Shown: positions 42,739 through 51,083, numbered from the stretch's first letter. The stretch is 64,000 bases of DNA from Pseudofrankia inefficax (GCF_000166135.1 NC_014666.1:4216001-4280000), one strand, 5' to 3'. The notes: generated from the letters alone by a model not told the origin. Numbers and translations: made by a program.

Positions 42739-43045
42739 GTTCTCCGACCTGGAGCCGTACCTGGACTGGGCGCTGCCCACCGAGTCCGAGCGCTACGCCC
42801 GCCGGCTGGCCTCCTCGCTGGAGGACATGCAGACCTTCTACGACGCGGCGTTCGCCCGCCTCGAAGAAGCCATCGTCTACTGCGACAAGCACCCGTACGA
42901 CGACCTGCCCGACGACGTCCGCACGCTGCTGCAGCTCATGCAGTCGCTGGTGATGGTCTCGTTCCCGGTCGAGGTCTGGAAGCAGGCCCGGGTGCCCGAC
43001 AGCGGCGCCGCGTACCTGACCGTCACCGCCGAGCCGGTGGTCTGA
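42722..43045 (+). CDS. Small conserved Rieske-partner protein (1)
   Basis: A 107-residue helical protein overlapping the end of the Rieske gene by 17 bases (ATG 42722, alpha stop 42736-42738), so translationally coupled. Core: LPAEFSDLEPYLDWALPTESERYARRLASS, YDDLPDDVRTLLQLMQSLV. It matches the protein at 44336-44671 in order and length. It is too short and too helical for a ring-hydroxylating beta subunit (usually 160-190 residues, NTF2 fold). I do not recognise a named family; a dedicated subunit or chaperone of the oxygenase is the likely role. Confidence 0.8.
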   Translation: MPLPAEFSDLEPYLDWALPTESERYARRLASSLEDMQTFYDAAFARLEEAIVYCDKHPYDDLPDDVRTLLQLMQSLVMVSFPVEVWKQARVPDSGAAYLTVTAEPVV

Positions 43046-43071
43046 CCAGCCGAGATCGGAGGAGGTCCGCG

Positions 43072-44331
43072 ATGGCGCTGTATCCCAAGCCCGCCGAGGG
43101 AAGCTGGACCGAGCATTTCCCCGGCGTCGGGACGGGCGTGCTCTCCTACGAGGACTGCATCTCACCCGAGTTCTACAAGGCCGAGAGCGAGGCGATCTTC
43201 AAGCGGGCCTGGCTGAACGTCGGGCGCGTCGAGGACGTGCCCCGCCCGGGCAGCTACTTCACGAAGGAGATCGAGGTCGCGACGACCTCGCTCCTCGTCG
43301 TCCGTGACCTGTCCGGCGAGGTCAGGGCGTTCCACAACGTCTGCCGCCACCGCGGCAACAAGCTGATGTGGAACGACTACCCCCGCGAGGAGACCGCCGG
43401 CTCGTGCCGGGCGTTCACCTGCAAATACCACGGCTGGCGTTACGACCTCACCGGCAAGCTCACCTTCGTCCAGCAGGAGGGTGAGTTCTTCGACCTCGAC
43501 AAGGCCGACTACGGGCTGATCCCGGTGGCCTGCGAGGTGTGGGCGGGTTTCATCTTCATCAACCTGGCCAAGGACCCCGAGCCGCTCCAGGATTTCCTGG
43601 GTTCGATGGTCACCGAGCTGACCGGGTACCCGTTCGACGCGCTGACCGAGCGGTACGACTTCACCGCCGACATCCGGTGCAACTGGAAGATCTTCCTGGA
43701 CGCGTTCCAGGAGTACTACCACGTGCCGGTCCTGCACTCCCAGGAGGCGACCCCCACAGCACGGCCGAAGATGCCCGGGTTCGAGGCGCCGTACTACAAC
43801 CTCGACGGGCCGCACCGGATGGTCGCCACCTCGGGGGCGCCGCGCCGGCGCTGGCCCGCCGACTACCAGTACCCGATCGAGATCGCGACCCGCAGCGGGC
43901 TGTTCGGCCCGTGGAACGAGCCCGACCTCGGCGACGACCTGCCCGGCGTGAACCCCGGCGGAATCAAGGCCTGGCAGATGAGCAACTTCCAGATCTTCCC
44001 GAACATGGAGATCCTGATCTGGCAGACCGGCTGGTACATGCTCTACCGCTACTGGCCGACGTCGCACGAGAGCCACCGCTTCGAGGGCTCGCTGTTCTTC
44101 CCGCCCGCGAAGACCGCCAGCGACCGTGCCGCCCAGGAATGCGCCGTCGTCATGTTCAAGGAGTTCGCGCTCCAGGACGCCGGAATGCTCGTCGGCACCC
44201 AGCAGGGCCTCGCCTCGCGGGCCGTCCGCGACGACTTCCCGCTCAGCGACCAGGAACTGCTGGTGCGCCACTTCCACAACTCGGTCGCCAGCTGGGTCGA
44301 CGGGTACCAGCGCGAGAAGGCGGGGGTGTGA
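43072..44331 (+). CDS. Rieske non-haem iron oxygenase, alpha subunit (2)
   Basis: A 419-residue paralogue of the 41473-42738 protein with the same start (PKPAEGSWTEHFPGVGTGVL). Rieske ligands C91/H93 and C117/H120 (CKYH), iron site D210, H217 and H222 (DAFQEYYHVPVLH). GGAGGAGG precedes ATG 43072. Differences lie mainly in the pocket region after residue 225 (TPTARPKMPGFEAPYYNLDG), suggesting a different or successive substrate. Also coupled to a small partner gene. Confidence 0.92.
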   Translation: MALYPKPAEGSWTEHFPGVGTGVLSYEDCISPEFYKAESEAIFKRAWLNVGRVEDVPRPGSYFTKEIEVATTSLLVVRDLSGEVRAFHNVCRHRGNKLMWNDYPREETAGSCRAFTCKYHGWRYDLTGKLTFVQQEGEFFDLDKADYGLIPVACEVWAGFIFINLAKDPEPLQDFLGSMVTELTGYPFDALTERYDFTADIRCNWKIFLDAFQEYYHVPVLHSQEATPTARPKMPGFEAPYYNLDGPHRMVATSGAPRRRWPADYQYPIEIATRSGLFGPWNEPDLGDDLPGVNPGGIKAWQMSNFQIFPNMEILIWQTGWYMLYRYWPTSHESHRFEGSLFFPPAKTASDRAAQECAVVMFKEFALQDAGMLVGTQQGLASRAVRDDFPLSDQELLVRHFHNSVASWVDGYQREKAGV

Positions 44332-44335
44332 CGCG

Positions 44336-44671
44336 ATGAGCGACCCCGTGCTTCCCGCGGACTTCGCGGACCTGGAACCGTTCGCCGCTACCTGGTGCCT
44401 GGCGACCGAGCCGGAACGCTACGCGCGCCGCATGGCCAGCACGATGGCCGAGCTGGAGGCGTTCTACAGCGCCGCGTTCCCGCGCGTCGCGGACGCGCTC
44501 GGGTACTGCGACAAGTTCCCGCTCGACGATCTGCCCGACGACGCCCGTCAGCTGCTGCAGCTCGTGCACTCGCTCATCATGGCCGCGATGTGCGTCGAGA
44601 TCTGGCACCAGCCGAACGTCATCGACGGCGCCGAGGCCGTCCTCGACCGCGTCGCGGAACCACTGCCCTAG
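44336..44671 (+). CDS. Small conserved Rieske-partner protein (2)
   Basis: A 111-residue homologue of the small protein at 42722-43045: LPADFADLEPFAATWCLATE, ERYARRMASTMAELEAFYSAAF, YCDKFPLDDLPDDARQLLQL. It begins 4 bp after the second Rieske stop. The repetition of alpha gene plus small gene shows this is a functional module, duplicated together. Unknown family; oxygenase partner inferred. Confidence 0.8.
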   Translation: MSDPVLPADFADLEPFAATWCLATEPERYARRMASTMAELEAFYSAAFPRVADALGYCDKFPLDDLPDDARQLLQLVHSLIMAAMCVEIWHQPNVIDGAEAVLDRVAEPLP

Positions 44672-44730
44672 CCAGCATTGCCCTAACCACCTGCACACCA
44701 TTCAGATCCCAGGACACCGGAGGAACACGG

Positions 44731-45042
44731 ATGGCCAAGGGCTACGTCCTGCTCACGGAAGCCATCAAGGACCCGGCCGGCATGGAGGCCTACGGCCGGG
44801 CGTCGGCGCCGTCGATGATCGAAAGCGGGGCCAGGGTCCTCGCCGTCGACACGGAGCCCCAGCTGCTCGAAGGCACCTGGCACGGGAACCGGACCGTACT
44901 CGTCGAGTTCGCGTCGGTCGAGGCCGCCCAGGCGTGGTACGACTCGGCCGGCTACGAGAAGGCGAAGCCCCTGCGGTGGGCCGCCGCCGACTGCAACGCC
45001 GTCATCCTCACCGGCTTCGAGATGCCGGCCCGACGGGGCTGA
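44731..45042 (+). CDS. DUF1330-type small protein
   Basis: A 103-residue ferredoxin-fold protein with DUF1330 hallmarks: AKGYVLLTEAIKDPAGMEAYGRASAPSMIESGARVLAVD, then LVEFASVEAAQAWYDSAGYEKAKPLRWAAADCNAVIL. CCGGAGG is upstream. Its biochemical role is not established for the family; it is often found in aromatic or terpenoid catabolic operons. Last gene of the oxygenase operon, before a large terminator. Confidence 0.85.
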   Translation: MAKGYVLLTEAIKDPAGMEAYGRASAPSMIESGARVLAVDTEPQLLEGTWHGNRTVLVEFASVEAAQAWYDSAGYEKAKPLRWAAADCNAVILTGFEMPARRG

Positions 45043-45055
45043 CGGCCCGCGAATC

Positions 45056-45100
45056 GAAGGCGCCTTCGACCCGGAGCTGCTCCGGGCCGAAGGCGCCTTC
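45056..45100. terminator. Nested hairpin between convergent oxygenase operon and GH78
   Basis: GAAGGCGCCTTCG (45056-45068) is repeated inverted at 45088-45100, each arm itself palindromic, around an inner CCGGAG/CTCCGG stem (45071-45085). A strong bidirectional terminator. Confidence 0.75.
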
Positions 45101-45142
45101 CGCGTTCGTCACTACCTGGACGCCGCGGACCGCGATACTCCC

Positions 45143-47731
45143 TCAGGCCGTGTATTCGTGAGTCCCGGGGCCCACGACGTGCTCCGTGCCGTTCGGCAGC
45201 CGCACGTCGGCGGTGGTGTTCGGCGGCAGGGTCACCGTCAGGTGAAGGTCCGTTCCGGTTCGGGTCCAGGAGCTCGCCACCGTGCCGTAGACGCTGGTGT
45301 AACGCGCTTGGGCGGACGTCAGGCTGCCGCCCGGCACCGGGGCGATGGTGAAGTGGTTCTCCCCGGTGACGCGCAGGCCGGCGACCGTGTCGAACAGCCA
45401 CTGGCAGACGGCGCCGGGGGAGTAGTGGTTCCGGCTTTCCTTGCCCTCCCAGTCCTCCCAGACCGTTGTCGCGCCCGCCTTGACCTCGGCGAGCCAGCTC
45501 GGCGCGTCCTCGTTGTCCAGCATCCGGTAGGCGATCTCGGGGTGACCGGCCGCGGTGAGCGTCGGCAGCACGAACGGCGTCGACAGGAAACCGGTGTTGA
45601 CGTGGAAGTCCCGGTTCTTCACCGCCTGCACGAGCCGGTCCTCCAGACGGCGCTTCACGTCGCCGTCGGCGAGGCCCAGCGCGAGCGGGCGCACGAGCTT
45701 CGCCTGCCGGTCGGTGTCGAGAGTGCCGTCGCGCAGGAACTGGTGCGTGTACGCGGCCTTCGCGCCTTGGGCGTACTCGGCGAACAGGTCCGCGTCCGCG
45801 GTCTCGCCGAGCACGGTCGCGATCTCGGCCAGGTGCGTCATCGTGTAGTGCAGGTAGGCCGTCGCCTCCTCGGGCATCGGCGTGCGGCCGGGGGACGGGT
45901 CGCGGAACTCGGCCGCCTCCAGCCAGTCGCCGAGGTGCACGCCCTTCTCGTACAGGTATCGCGCGTGCGGGTTGTCGGCGGCGGCCTCGGGGTCGAGCGG
46001 GCCCGCGTTCGTGATCATGAACATCGCGTAGCGGCGCATCGCGTCATAGCAGTCGCGCAGGATGCTCTCGTCGCCGTAGCGCTTCCAGTAGCGGTAGGGG
46101 ATGAGCACCACCGCGTCGGCCCACCCGACGGAGCCGCCGGTGGTGTCGTAGAGCATCGACGTGCCGTTGTAGGGGATGACGGCGGACAGCTTCCCGTCGG
46201 CGAGCTGCCCGTCGCGGACATCCCGCAGCCATTTGCGGAAGAACGCGCCGACGTCCATCAGGTAGGCGGCCGTGTCGAAGAAGACCTGGGCGTCGCCGGT
46301 CCAGCCGAGGCGCTCTCGGGTCGGGCAGTCCGTGGGCACGTCGAGGAAGTTGCCCTTCATGCTCCACCGGGTGTTCTCCAGGAACCGGTTGACTCCCTCG
46401 TGCGAGGTGACGCACGTGCCGGTCTGCTCCATGGCGGAGTACACCGCGATCGCCTCGAAGTCCGCCGGGTCGATGTCGAGGTCGGTCTCGACGAGGGCGT
46501 AGCGGAACCCGAAGACGGCGAAGCGGGTCACGTAGTGGTCGGTGCCGCCGCTGGCGGTGAACACGACCTCCTGCTTCGGCGTGGGCTGCAGCTCGCCCTT
46601 GATCTCGCTCTCCTGGCCGGTGAGGAGGAGGATCTCGACGTCGCGGCCGAACTCGTGCACGGGCTTGCGTAGCTGGAAGTTCCGCTGGGTGAACTCGCCG
46701 GCCCCGTCGAGGATCTCGCCGAGGCGCAGGGTGAGCCGCTGGCCCGCGCGTCCCGAGACCGTGAAGGCGACGAACCCGGCCAGGTTCTGCCCGAAGTCGA
46801 GGACGCGCGCCCCGCTCGGGGTCGTCAGCAGCCGGGCGGGGAACCGTTCGTGCTCGGTCACCGGCACGTTGTCGGCCGCGGTGGGGATCATCGTCTCGGT
46901 CGTGATCCGGGCGTGGCCCGAGTAGCTCGGCGCGAGCCGGGCGTCGTAGACCTCGCCGTCCTGCAGGTCGGCGAACCGCACCGGGCCGTCGTCGCTCCAC
47001 CGGAACCGCTCATCGCTGCCGACGGTCTCGGTGGAGCCGTCCGGATACGTCAGCTCCAGCTGGGCCAGCAGCCTCGTCTCGCGGCCGAACACGTGCGTGG
47101 CCCCGAACGCGCCGAGCGACCCGCGATACCAGCCGTCGGCCAGGCGCACCTCCAGCACGTTGTCCGCGGCGAGCAGGCTCGTCACGTCGAAGGTCTGGTA
47201 GTGCAGGCGGTGACGGTAGTCGGTGGCACCGGGACCGAGACGGGCCTCGCTCACCGGCTCGCCGTTCAGCACGGCCTCGTAGACGCCGGCCGCGGTGATG
47301 TACAGGCGGGCGGCCAGGACCGGCTCCCGTACGCGGAAGTCGCGGCGGAAGTGGTCGACCGGGTAGCGCACGTCGGGCTCGGGCGTGTAGTCACCGGTGA
47401 TCCACTCGGCGGTCCAGTCGGCCGGGTCGAGCAGTCCCAGCTCGAACCACGACTCGGCGGGCGGTCCCGCGGCGCCGGCCTCGTCCCAGAGGACGACCGA
47501 CCAGTCGACGCGGTCGCGGCTGCCCAGCGGGACGCCCTCATACCGAACGTGGGTCATCCGTGACGAGGCGACCTTGCCGGTGTCCCACACCGTCTCGCCG
47601 CCGCGGCGGGCCACGACCTGGTAGGCCGTCTGCCGCAGGCCGCCGTCCGCGTTCCAGTAGAGGCGGGGCGCGGTGATCCCCAGGCCGAGCGGCTCGGTGA
47701 GGTACTCGGTGCGCAGCCGGATCGCTCTCAT
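45143..47731 (-). CDS. Glycoside hydrolase family 78 alpha-L-rhamnosidase (2)
   Basis: An 862-residue GH78 rhamnosidase with the full family layout: N-terminal domain MRAIRLRTEYLTEPLGLGI, rhamnosidase beta-sandwich (AARLYITAAGVYEAVLNGE), and (alpha/alpha)6 domain with VPTDCPTRERLGWTGD acidic cluster, GDWLEAAEF and TVWEDWEG. It lacks the C-terminal helical tail of the other GH78, and the two are only distantly related within the family, suggesting different linkages. ATG 47731 is preceded by GGGCAGGCG-type sequence. Its promoter region carries two LacI-type operators (47818-47831 and 47859-47872). Confidence 0.92.
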   Translation of the reverse strand: MRAIRLRTEYLTEPLGLGITAPRLYWNADGGLRQTAYQVVARRGGETVWDTGKVASSRMTHVRYEGVPLGSRDRVDWSVVLWDEAGAAGPPAESWFELGLLDPADWTAEWITGDYTPEPDVRYPVDHFRRDFRVREPVLAARLYITAAGVYEAVLNGEPVSEARLGPGATDYRHRLHYQTFDVTSLLAADNVLEVRLADGWYRGSLGAFGATHVFGRETRLLAQLELTYPDGSTETVGSDERFRWSDDGPVRFADLQDGEVYDARLAPSYSGHARITTETMIPTAADNVPVTEHERFPARLLTTPSGARVLDFGQNLAGFVAFTVSGRAGQRLTLRLGEILDGAGEFTQRNFQLRKPVHEFGRDVEILLLTGQESEIKGELQPTPKQEVVFTASGGTDHYVTRFAVFGFRYALVETDLDIDPADFEAIAVYSAMEQTGTCVTSHEGVNRFLENTRWSMKGNFLDVPTDCPTRERLGWTGDAQVFFDTAAYLMDVGAFFRKWLRDVRDGQLADGKLSAVIPYNGTSMLYDTTGGSVGWADAVVLIPYRYWKRYGDESILRDCYDAMRRYAMFMITNAGPLDPEAAADNPHARYLYEKGVHLGDWLEAAEFRDPSPGRTPMPEEATAYLHYTMTHLAEIATVLGETADADLFAEYAQGAKAAYTHQFLRDGTLDTDRQAKLVRPLALGLADGDVKRRLEDRLVQAVKNRDFHVNTGFLSTPFVLPTLTAAGHPEIAYRMLDNEDAPSWLAEVKAGATTVWEDWEGKESRNHYSPGAVCQWLFDTVAGLRVTGENHFTIAPVPGGSLTSAQARYTSVYGTVASSWTRTGTDLHLTVTLPPNTTADVRLPNGTEHVVGPGTHEYTA

Positions 47732-47817
47732 CGCCTGCCCTGTTCGTCGCTGGACGTCGGGCCGCTCTCGGCCGACGGCGGCTTCCCCGTGGTCCTCGTG
47801 CGAAGATCCCGTCGTAA

Positions 47818-47872
47818 CTAGCGCCCGCTAGCGTGGCGACGAAGCTACCAGCGGTCCGCTAGAGCGGGCAAG
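47818..47872. promoter_or_regulatory. Paired LacI-type operators upstream of GH78
   Basis: CTAGCGCCCGCTAG (47818-47831) and CTAGAGCGGGCAAG (47859-47872), 41 bp start to start, 87-141 bp before the GH78 start. Confidence 0.7.
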
Positions 47873-47889
47873 TTTCGTCGACACTGTTC

Positions 47890-47917
47890 CAACAAGAGTG
47901 ATGCATCTATATTGATG
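47890..47917. promoter_or_regulatory. MarR-type operator upstream of the PhyH/ABC pair
   Basis: CAACAA (47890-47895), 16 bp, TTGATG (47912-47917). On the minus strand the 18-mer of 47900-47917 matches 15869-15886 at 16 of 18 bases. It lies 78-105 bp before the start at 47995. Strong hint of control by the MarR protein of 15907-16374. Confidence 0.65.
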
Positions 47918-47994
47918 GAATCTGGCGAGGCGTTCCGCCCGGCCGCACGGCCGCCGCCGCACCGCCCGCCAAGCCCGAACGGAGGAGGTAGACC

Positions 47995-49212
47995 ATGTCG
48001 ATCGCCCTGGACCGCCGGACCCGTCTCGACTCGGACCTGCGCACGTTAGGGATGGCGGAGTTCCTCGCCGGTGACTTCCCGGATCTCGTCGTGCGCCACG
48101 GCGCCCTGGTGGCGCGCGGTGTCGAGGCGTTCGGCGCGCCGCCGCTCGCCATCGAGACCGCCGACGGTTCCTGGTCGTTCGCCGCCGACGGCGGCACGCT
48201 GGCCGTCTCGCCCGGAGTCGCGCCCGGTGCGCTCGTGGTGACGCTCGACGGGGACGCGTTGTCCGACTGGTTGCAGAACCAGCGCTCGTTCAACGCGATG
48301 ATCACCGCCCGCGAGCTGCGGTATCGCGGTGGCGGCGAGTGGGACGTGTCGGTCTGGGACTCGCTGTGGCTCACGCTGCTGGAGGGCTGGCCGGTCGTGG
48401 ACGACGGGATCGAGTTCCTCGACCGCCACGGGGCACCGCTGGACCTCGGCCGCGTGCTCACCCCGGACGACGACCCGGCCGAGGTCGCGCACTTCCTGCG
48501 CGAGGCCGGGTTCCTGCACCTGCGCGGCTGGCTCGACCCGGCCGACATGCGGAAGGTCTCGGACGAGATCGACCGCGCGCTCCCGGACTACCACGAGGGT
48601 GACGGCCGGTCCTGGTGGGCGACCGTCGCCGGCGGGACCCGTCGCTGCGTCCGGCTCCAGGAGTTCGTCGAGAGGTCCCCGACGACCGCGGCGATCCTGA
48701 ACGGCGCCCGCTGGGACCAGCTGCGCCGCATGCTGGCCGGCGACGACGAGCTCGTCCGTAAGACCGGTGCCCGTGGCCTGGAGGCACTCATCAAGCCGCG
48801 CGACGTCGTCGCCGGCGCGTCGGACGTGAGCTTCCACCGGGACTGCCACTTCGGCCGGCACGCCTACCAGTGTTCCGGCACCGTCGTGGGTATCGCCGTC
48901 ACCGCCAGCGGCGAGGCGAACGGGCAGCTACGCGTCGTCGCGGGCTCCCACCGGGTGCTGATGCCGGTGGAGATCGCCAAGACCAGGCCCTACCTGCCCG
49001 TCGTCGCCGTGCCGACCGAACCGGGAGACCTCACCGTGCACCTGAGCTGCACGCTGCACGAGTCGACCCCGCCGCTCCTGGCGGAACGCCGCGTCATGTA
49101 CACCGGCTTCTCGCTCGCCCCGCGCGAGCCGGCGGCCGGCGGCAGCCAGGCGCTCTCCGACCTGCGCGAGCGGGTGTCCCGGCTGCTGCTCGAACAGGGC
49201 TCCCGGCCATGA
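47995..49212 (+). CDS. SCP2-like plus PhyH-like dioxygenase fusion
   Basis: A 405-residue protein. Residues ~1-130 look like a sterol-carrier/SCP2-type lipid-binding domain (LAIETADGSWSFAADGG, ALVVTLDGDALSDW, NAMITAREL). Residues ~155-385 are a PhyH-like Fe(II)/2-oxoglutarate dioxygenase with FHRDCHFG (His-x-Asp) and a distal His in CTLHESTPPLL. A TTA codon lies at 48046-48048. A lipid-binding domain fused to a hydroxylase suggests a hydrophobic substrate such as a sterol or triterpene. It is followed by an ABC exporter gene 21 bp downstream and preceded by the MarR-type site. Confidence 0.82.
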   Translation: MSIALDRRTRLDSDLRTLGMAEFLAGDFPDLVVRHGALVARGVEAFGAPPLAIETADGSWSFAADGGTLAVSPGVAPGALVVTLDGDALSDWLQNQRSFNAMITARELRYRGGGEWDVSVWDSLWLTLLEGWPVVDDGIEFLDRHGAPLDLGRVLTPDDDPAEVAHFLREAGFLHLRGWLDPADMRKVSDEIDRALPDYHEGDGRSWWATVAGGTRRCVRLQEFVERSPTTAAILNGARWDQLRRMLAGDDELVRKTGARGLEALIKPRDVVAGASDVSFHRDCHFGRHAYQCSGTVVGIAVTASGEANGQLRVVAGSHRVLMPVEIAKTRPYLPVVAVPTEPGDLTVHLSCTLHESTPPLLAERRVMYTGFSLAPREPAAGGSQALSDLRERVSRLLLEQGSRP

Positions 49213-49233
49213 CCGCCACCCGCGAGAACGCCG

Positions 49234-50994
49234 ATGGCGCGTAGCGACGCGGCGCGGACGTCCGCGCCGCGCACCCTGTTCGGGCACGCCGGCGACGGCG
49301 CCTGGCTCCTCGTCGGCGGCTACGTGCTCATCCTCGTCGACGCCGTAGCGCAGAGCCTCACACCCGCGGTGTTCCGGGTCGTCCTCAACCGCATCCAGCA
49401 CGACCCGCACCAGTTCGTCCGCACCGGCTGGCAGGGGCCGGCGCTGGGCGCGGCAGCCATCGCCGGGACGTTCCTCGTCGCGGCGTACCTGGCGCACACC
49501 TGGACCCGCCGCGGTGCGGCGCGGTGGGCCAACAACCTGCGCGGCGCCCTGTACGAGCATGTGCAGCGCCTGTCGATGGACTTCTTCCACCGCTCCCACG
49601 TCGGCGACCTCGCCGCCCTGATCAACCAGGACACCGAGCGGCTGGAACTGGCGGTCTGGCAGGGCCTGACGCTGTGGTGGGCGGTGGCGCTGCTGCTCAT
49701 CTCGGTGGGGCTCATCGCGTGGGTCGACCCGTGGATGGCGCTGCTCGCGGTCGGGCTGCTCGCCGTGGCCGTGGTGTGGACCCTGCTGGTCCTGCCACGG
49801 CTGCGCCGCCACACCCGCGACATCCGGGACGAGCTCGGCCGGACCTCCGGGACGCTCGCCGAGATGCTGGGCGTGAACGCGCTCCTGAAGGCGTTCAACG
49901 CCGAGGACCACGCGCTGGGCCAGGTCCGCGACGGCACCGAGCGGATTCGCGCCGGCTCGGAGACCTTCGCGCGGCTCCAGCATCGCTACGCCGACCCGCT
50001 GGGCTTCCACCTCTCGTTCGTCGCGCCGTTCCTGCTGCTGTTCGTCGGGGCGTGGCGGTCGGCGACCGGAACGCTGGAGATCGGCGACGTGGTCGCCATC
50101 TGGGGCTTCTGGATGCGCGGGTCGACCGCGCTGACGGCGGTCATAACGACCCTGCCGGAGGTCCTGGCCGGCATGGCCGCCAGCGAGCGCACCGCGGAGC
50201 TGCTCGACGAACGGCCCGCCGTGGCCGACCGGCCCCACGCGCCGGCGCTGGCCGTCACGCGGGGTGGCGTCGCCTTCGAAGGGGTCTCGTTCGCCTACCC
50301 GGGACGGGAGTCACGGCTGGTCCTCGACCGGTTCGACCTGACGCTCGAGCCCGGCCAGACGACCGCGCTCGTCGGTCCGTCCGGGGCGGGGAAGTCCACC
50401 GTCGCCCAGCTGCTCCTCCGGTTCTTCGACCCGACCGGCGGCCGGGTGACGATCGACGGCCGCGATCTGCGCGAGGTCACCCAGGCCTCGGTGCGCGCCG
50501 CCATCGGTGTCGTGTTCCAGGACTCCGTGCTGGTCAGCGGCTCGCTGGCGCGCAACCTGCGACTGGCCAGGCCGACCGCGACCGACGAGGAGATCGTCAC
50601 CGCGCTGGAGGCGGCGAACGCGTGGGAGTTCGTCCGGGCCTGGGACGACGGCGTCGAGACCGAGCTCGGCGAACGCGGCGTGACCCTCTCCGGTGGCCAG
50701 CGCCAACGCCTCGCCATCGCCCGGGTCATGCTGAAGGACCCGGCCATCGTGGTCCTGGACGAGGCGACCAGCGCGCTTGACGCGTCCGGCGAGCGCCTGG
50801 TGCTCGGCGCCCTCGACCGGCTGCTCGCCGGCAGGACGTCGCTCGTCATCGCCCATCGCATCGCGACCGTCCGCCAGGCCGACCAGATCGTGGTCGTCGA
50901 ACGCGGCCGCGTCGGCGACATCGGCACGCACTCCTCGCTGCTGCGTACGTCGGCGACCTATCGCTCCTACTGCCGGGAGCAGGCCGTCGCGTAG
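49234..50994 (+). CDS. ABC exporter (TMD-NBD), homodimer-type
   Basis: A 586-residue ABC exporter with six membrane helices (for example LLVGGYVLILVDAVAQSL, WWAVALLLISVGLIAWV) and an ATPase domain: Walker A VGPSGAGKST (about residue 380), signature LSGGQRQRLAIARV, Walker B IVVLDEATSALD with the catalytic Glu. All motifs are canonical, so it can work as a homodimer, unlike the heterodimer of 12097-15770. No clear Shine-Dalgarno is seen, consistent with coupling to the upstream dioxygenase. Probably exports the product or substrate of that enzyme. Confidence 0.9.
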   Translation: MARSDAARTSAPRTLFGHAGDGAWLLVGGYVLILVDAVAQSLTPAVFRVVLNRIQHDPHQFVRTGWQGPALGAAAIAGTFLVAAYLAHTWTRRGAARWANNLRGALYEHVQRLSMDFFHRSHVGDLAALINQDTERLELAVWQGLTLWWAVALLLISVGLIAWVDPWMALLAVGLLAVAVVWTLLVLPRLRRHTRDIRDELGRTSGTLAEMLGVNALLKAFNAEDHALGQVRDGTERIRAGSETFARLQHRYADPLGFHLSFVAPFLLLFVGAWRSATGTLEIGDVVAIWGFWMRGSTALTAVITTLPEVLAGMAASERTAELLDERPAVADRPHAPALAVTRGGVAFEGVSFAYPGRESRLVLDRFDLTLEPGQTTALVGPSGAGKSTVAQLLLRFFDPTGGRVTIDGRDLREVTQASVRAAIGVVFQDSVLVSGSLARNLRLARPTATDEEIVTALEAANAWEFVRAWDDGVETELGERGVTLSGGQRQRLAIARVMLKDPAIVVLDEATSALDASGERLVLGALDRLLAGRTSLVIAHRIATVRQADQIVVVERGRVGDIGTHSSLLRTSATYRSYCREQAVA

Positions 50995-51083
50995 GGGCGT
51001 CGTGCCCAACCGACGGGTGACACAACCGTGAGGGGTACCAGCGGTGACTCCCGCGCGGCCGAACCCGCGCCTACCGTCGAACC

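Noticed and set aside
42722-43045. Beta subunit of a ring-hydroxylating dioxygenase
   Set aside because: Only 107 residues, helical pattern, and no NTF2-type strand motifs; annotated instead as an unrecognised partner.
12097-50994. Natural-product biosynthetic gene cluster
   Set aside because: There are oxygenases, methyltransferases and exporters but no core synthase, ketosynthase, NRPS or terpene cyclase; the repressed glycosidases fit catabolism better.
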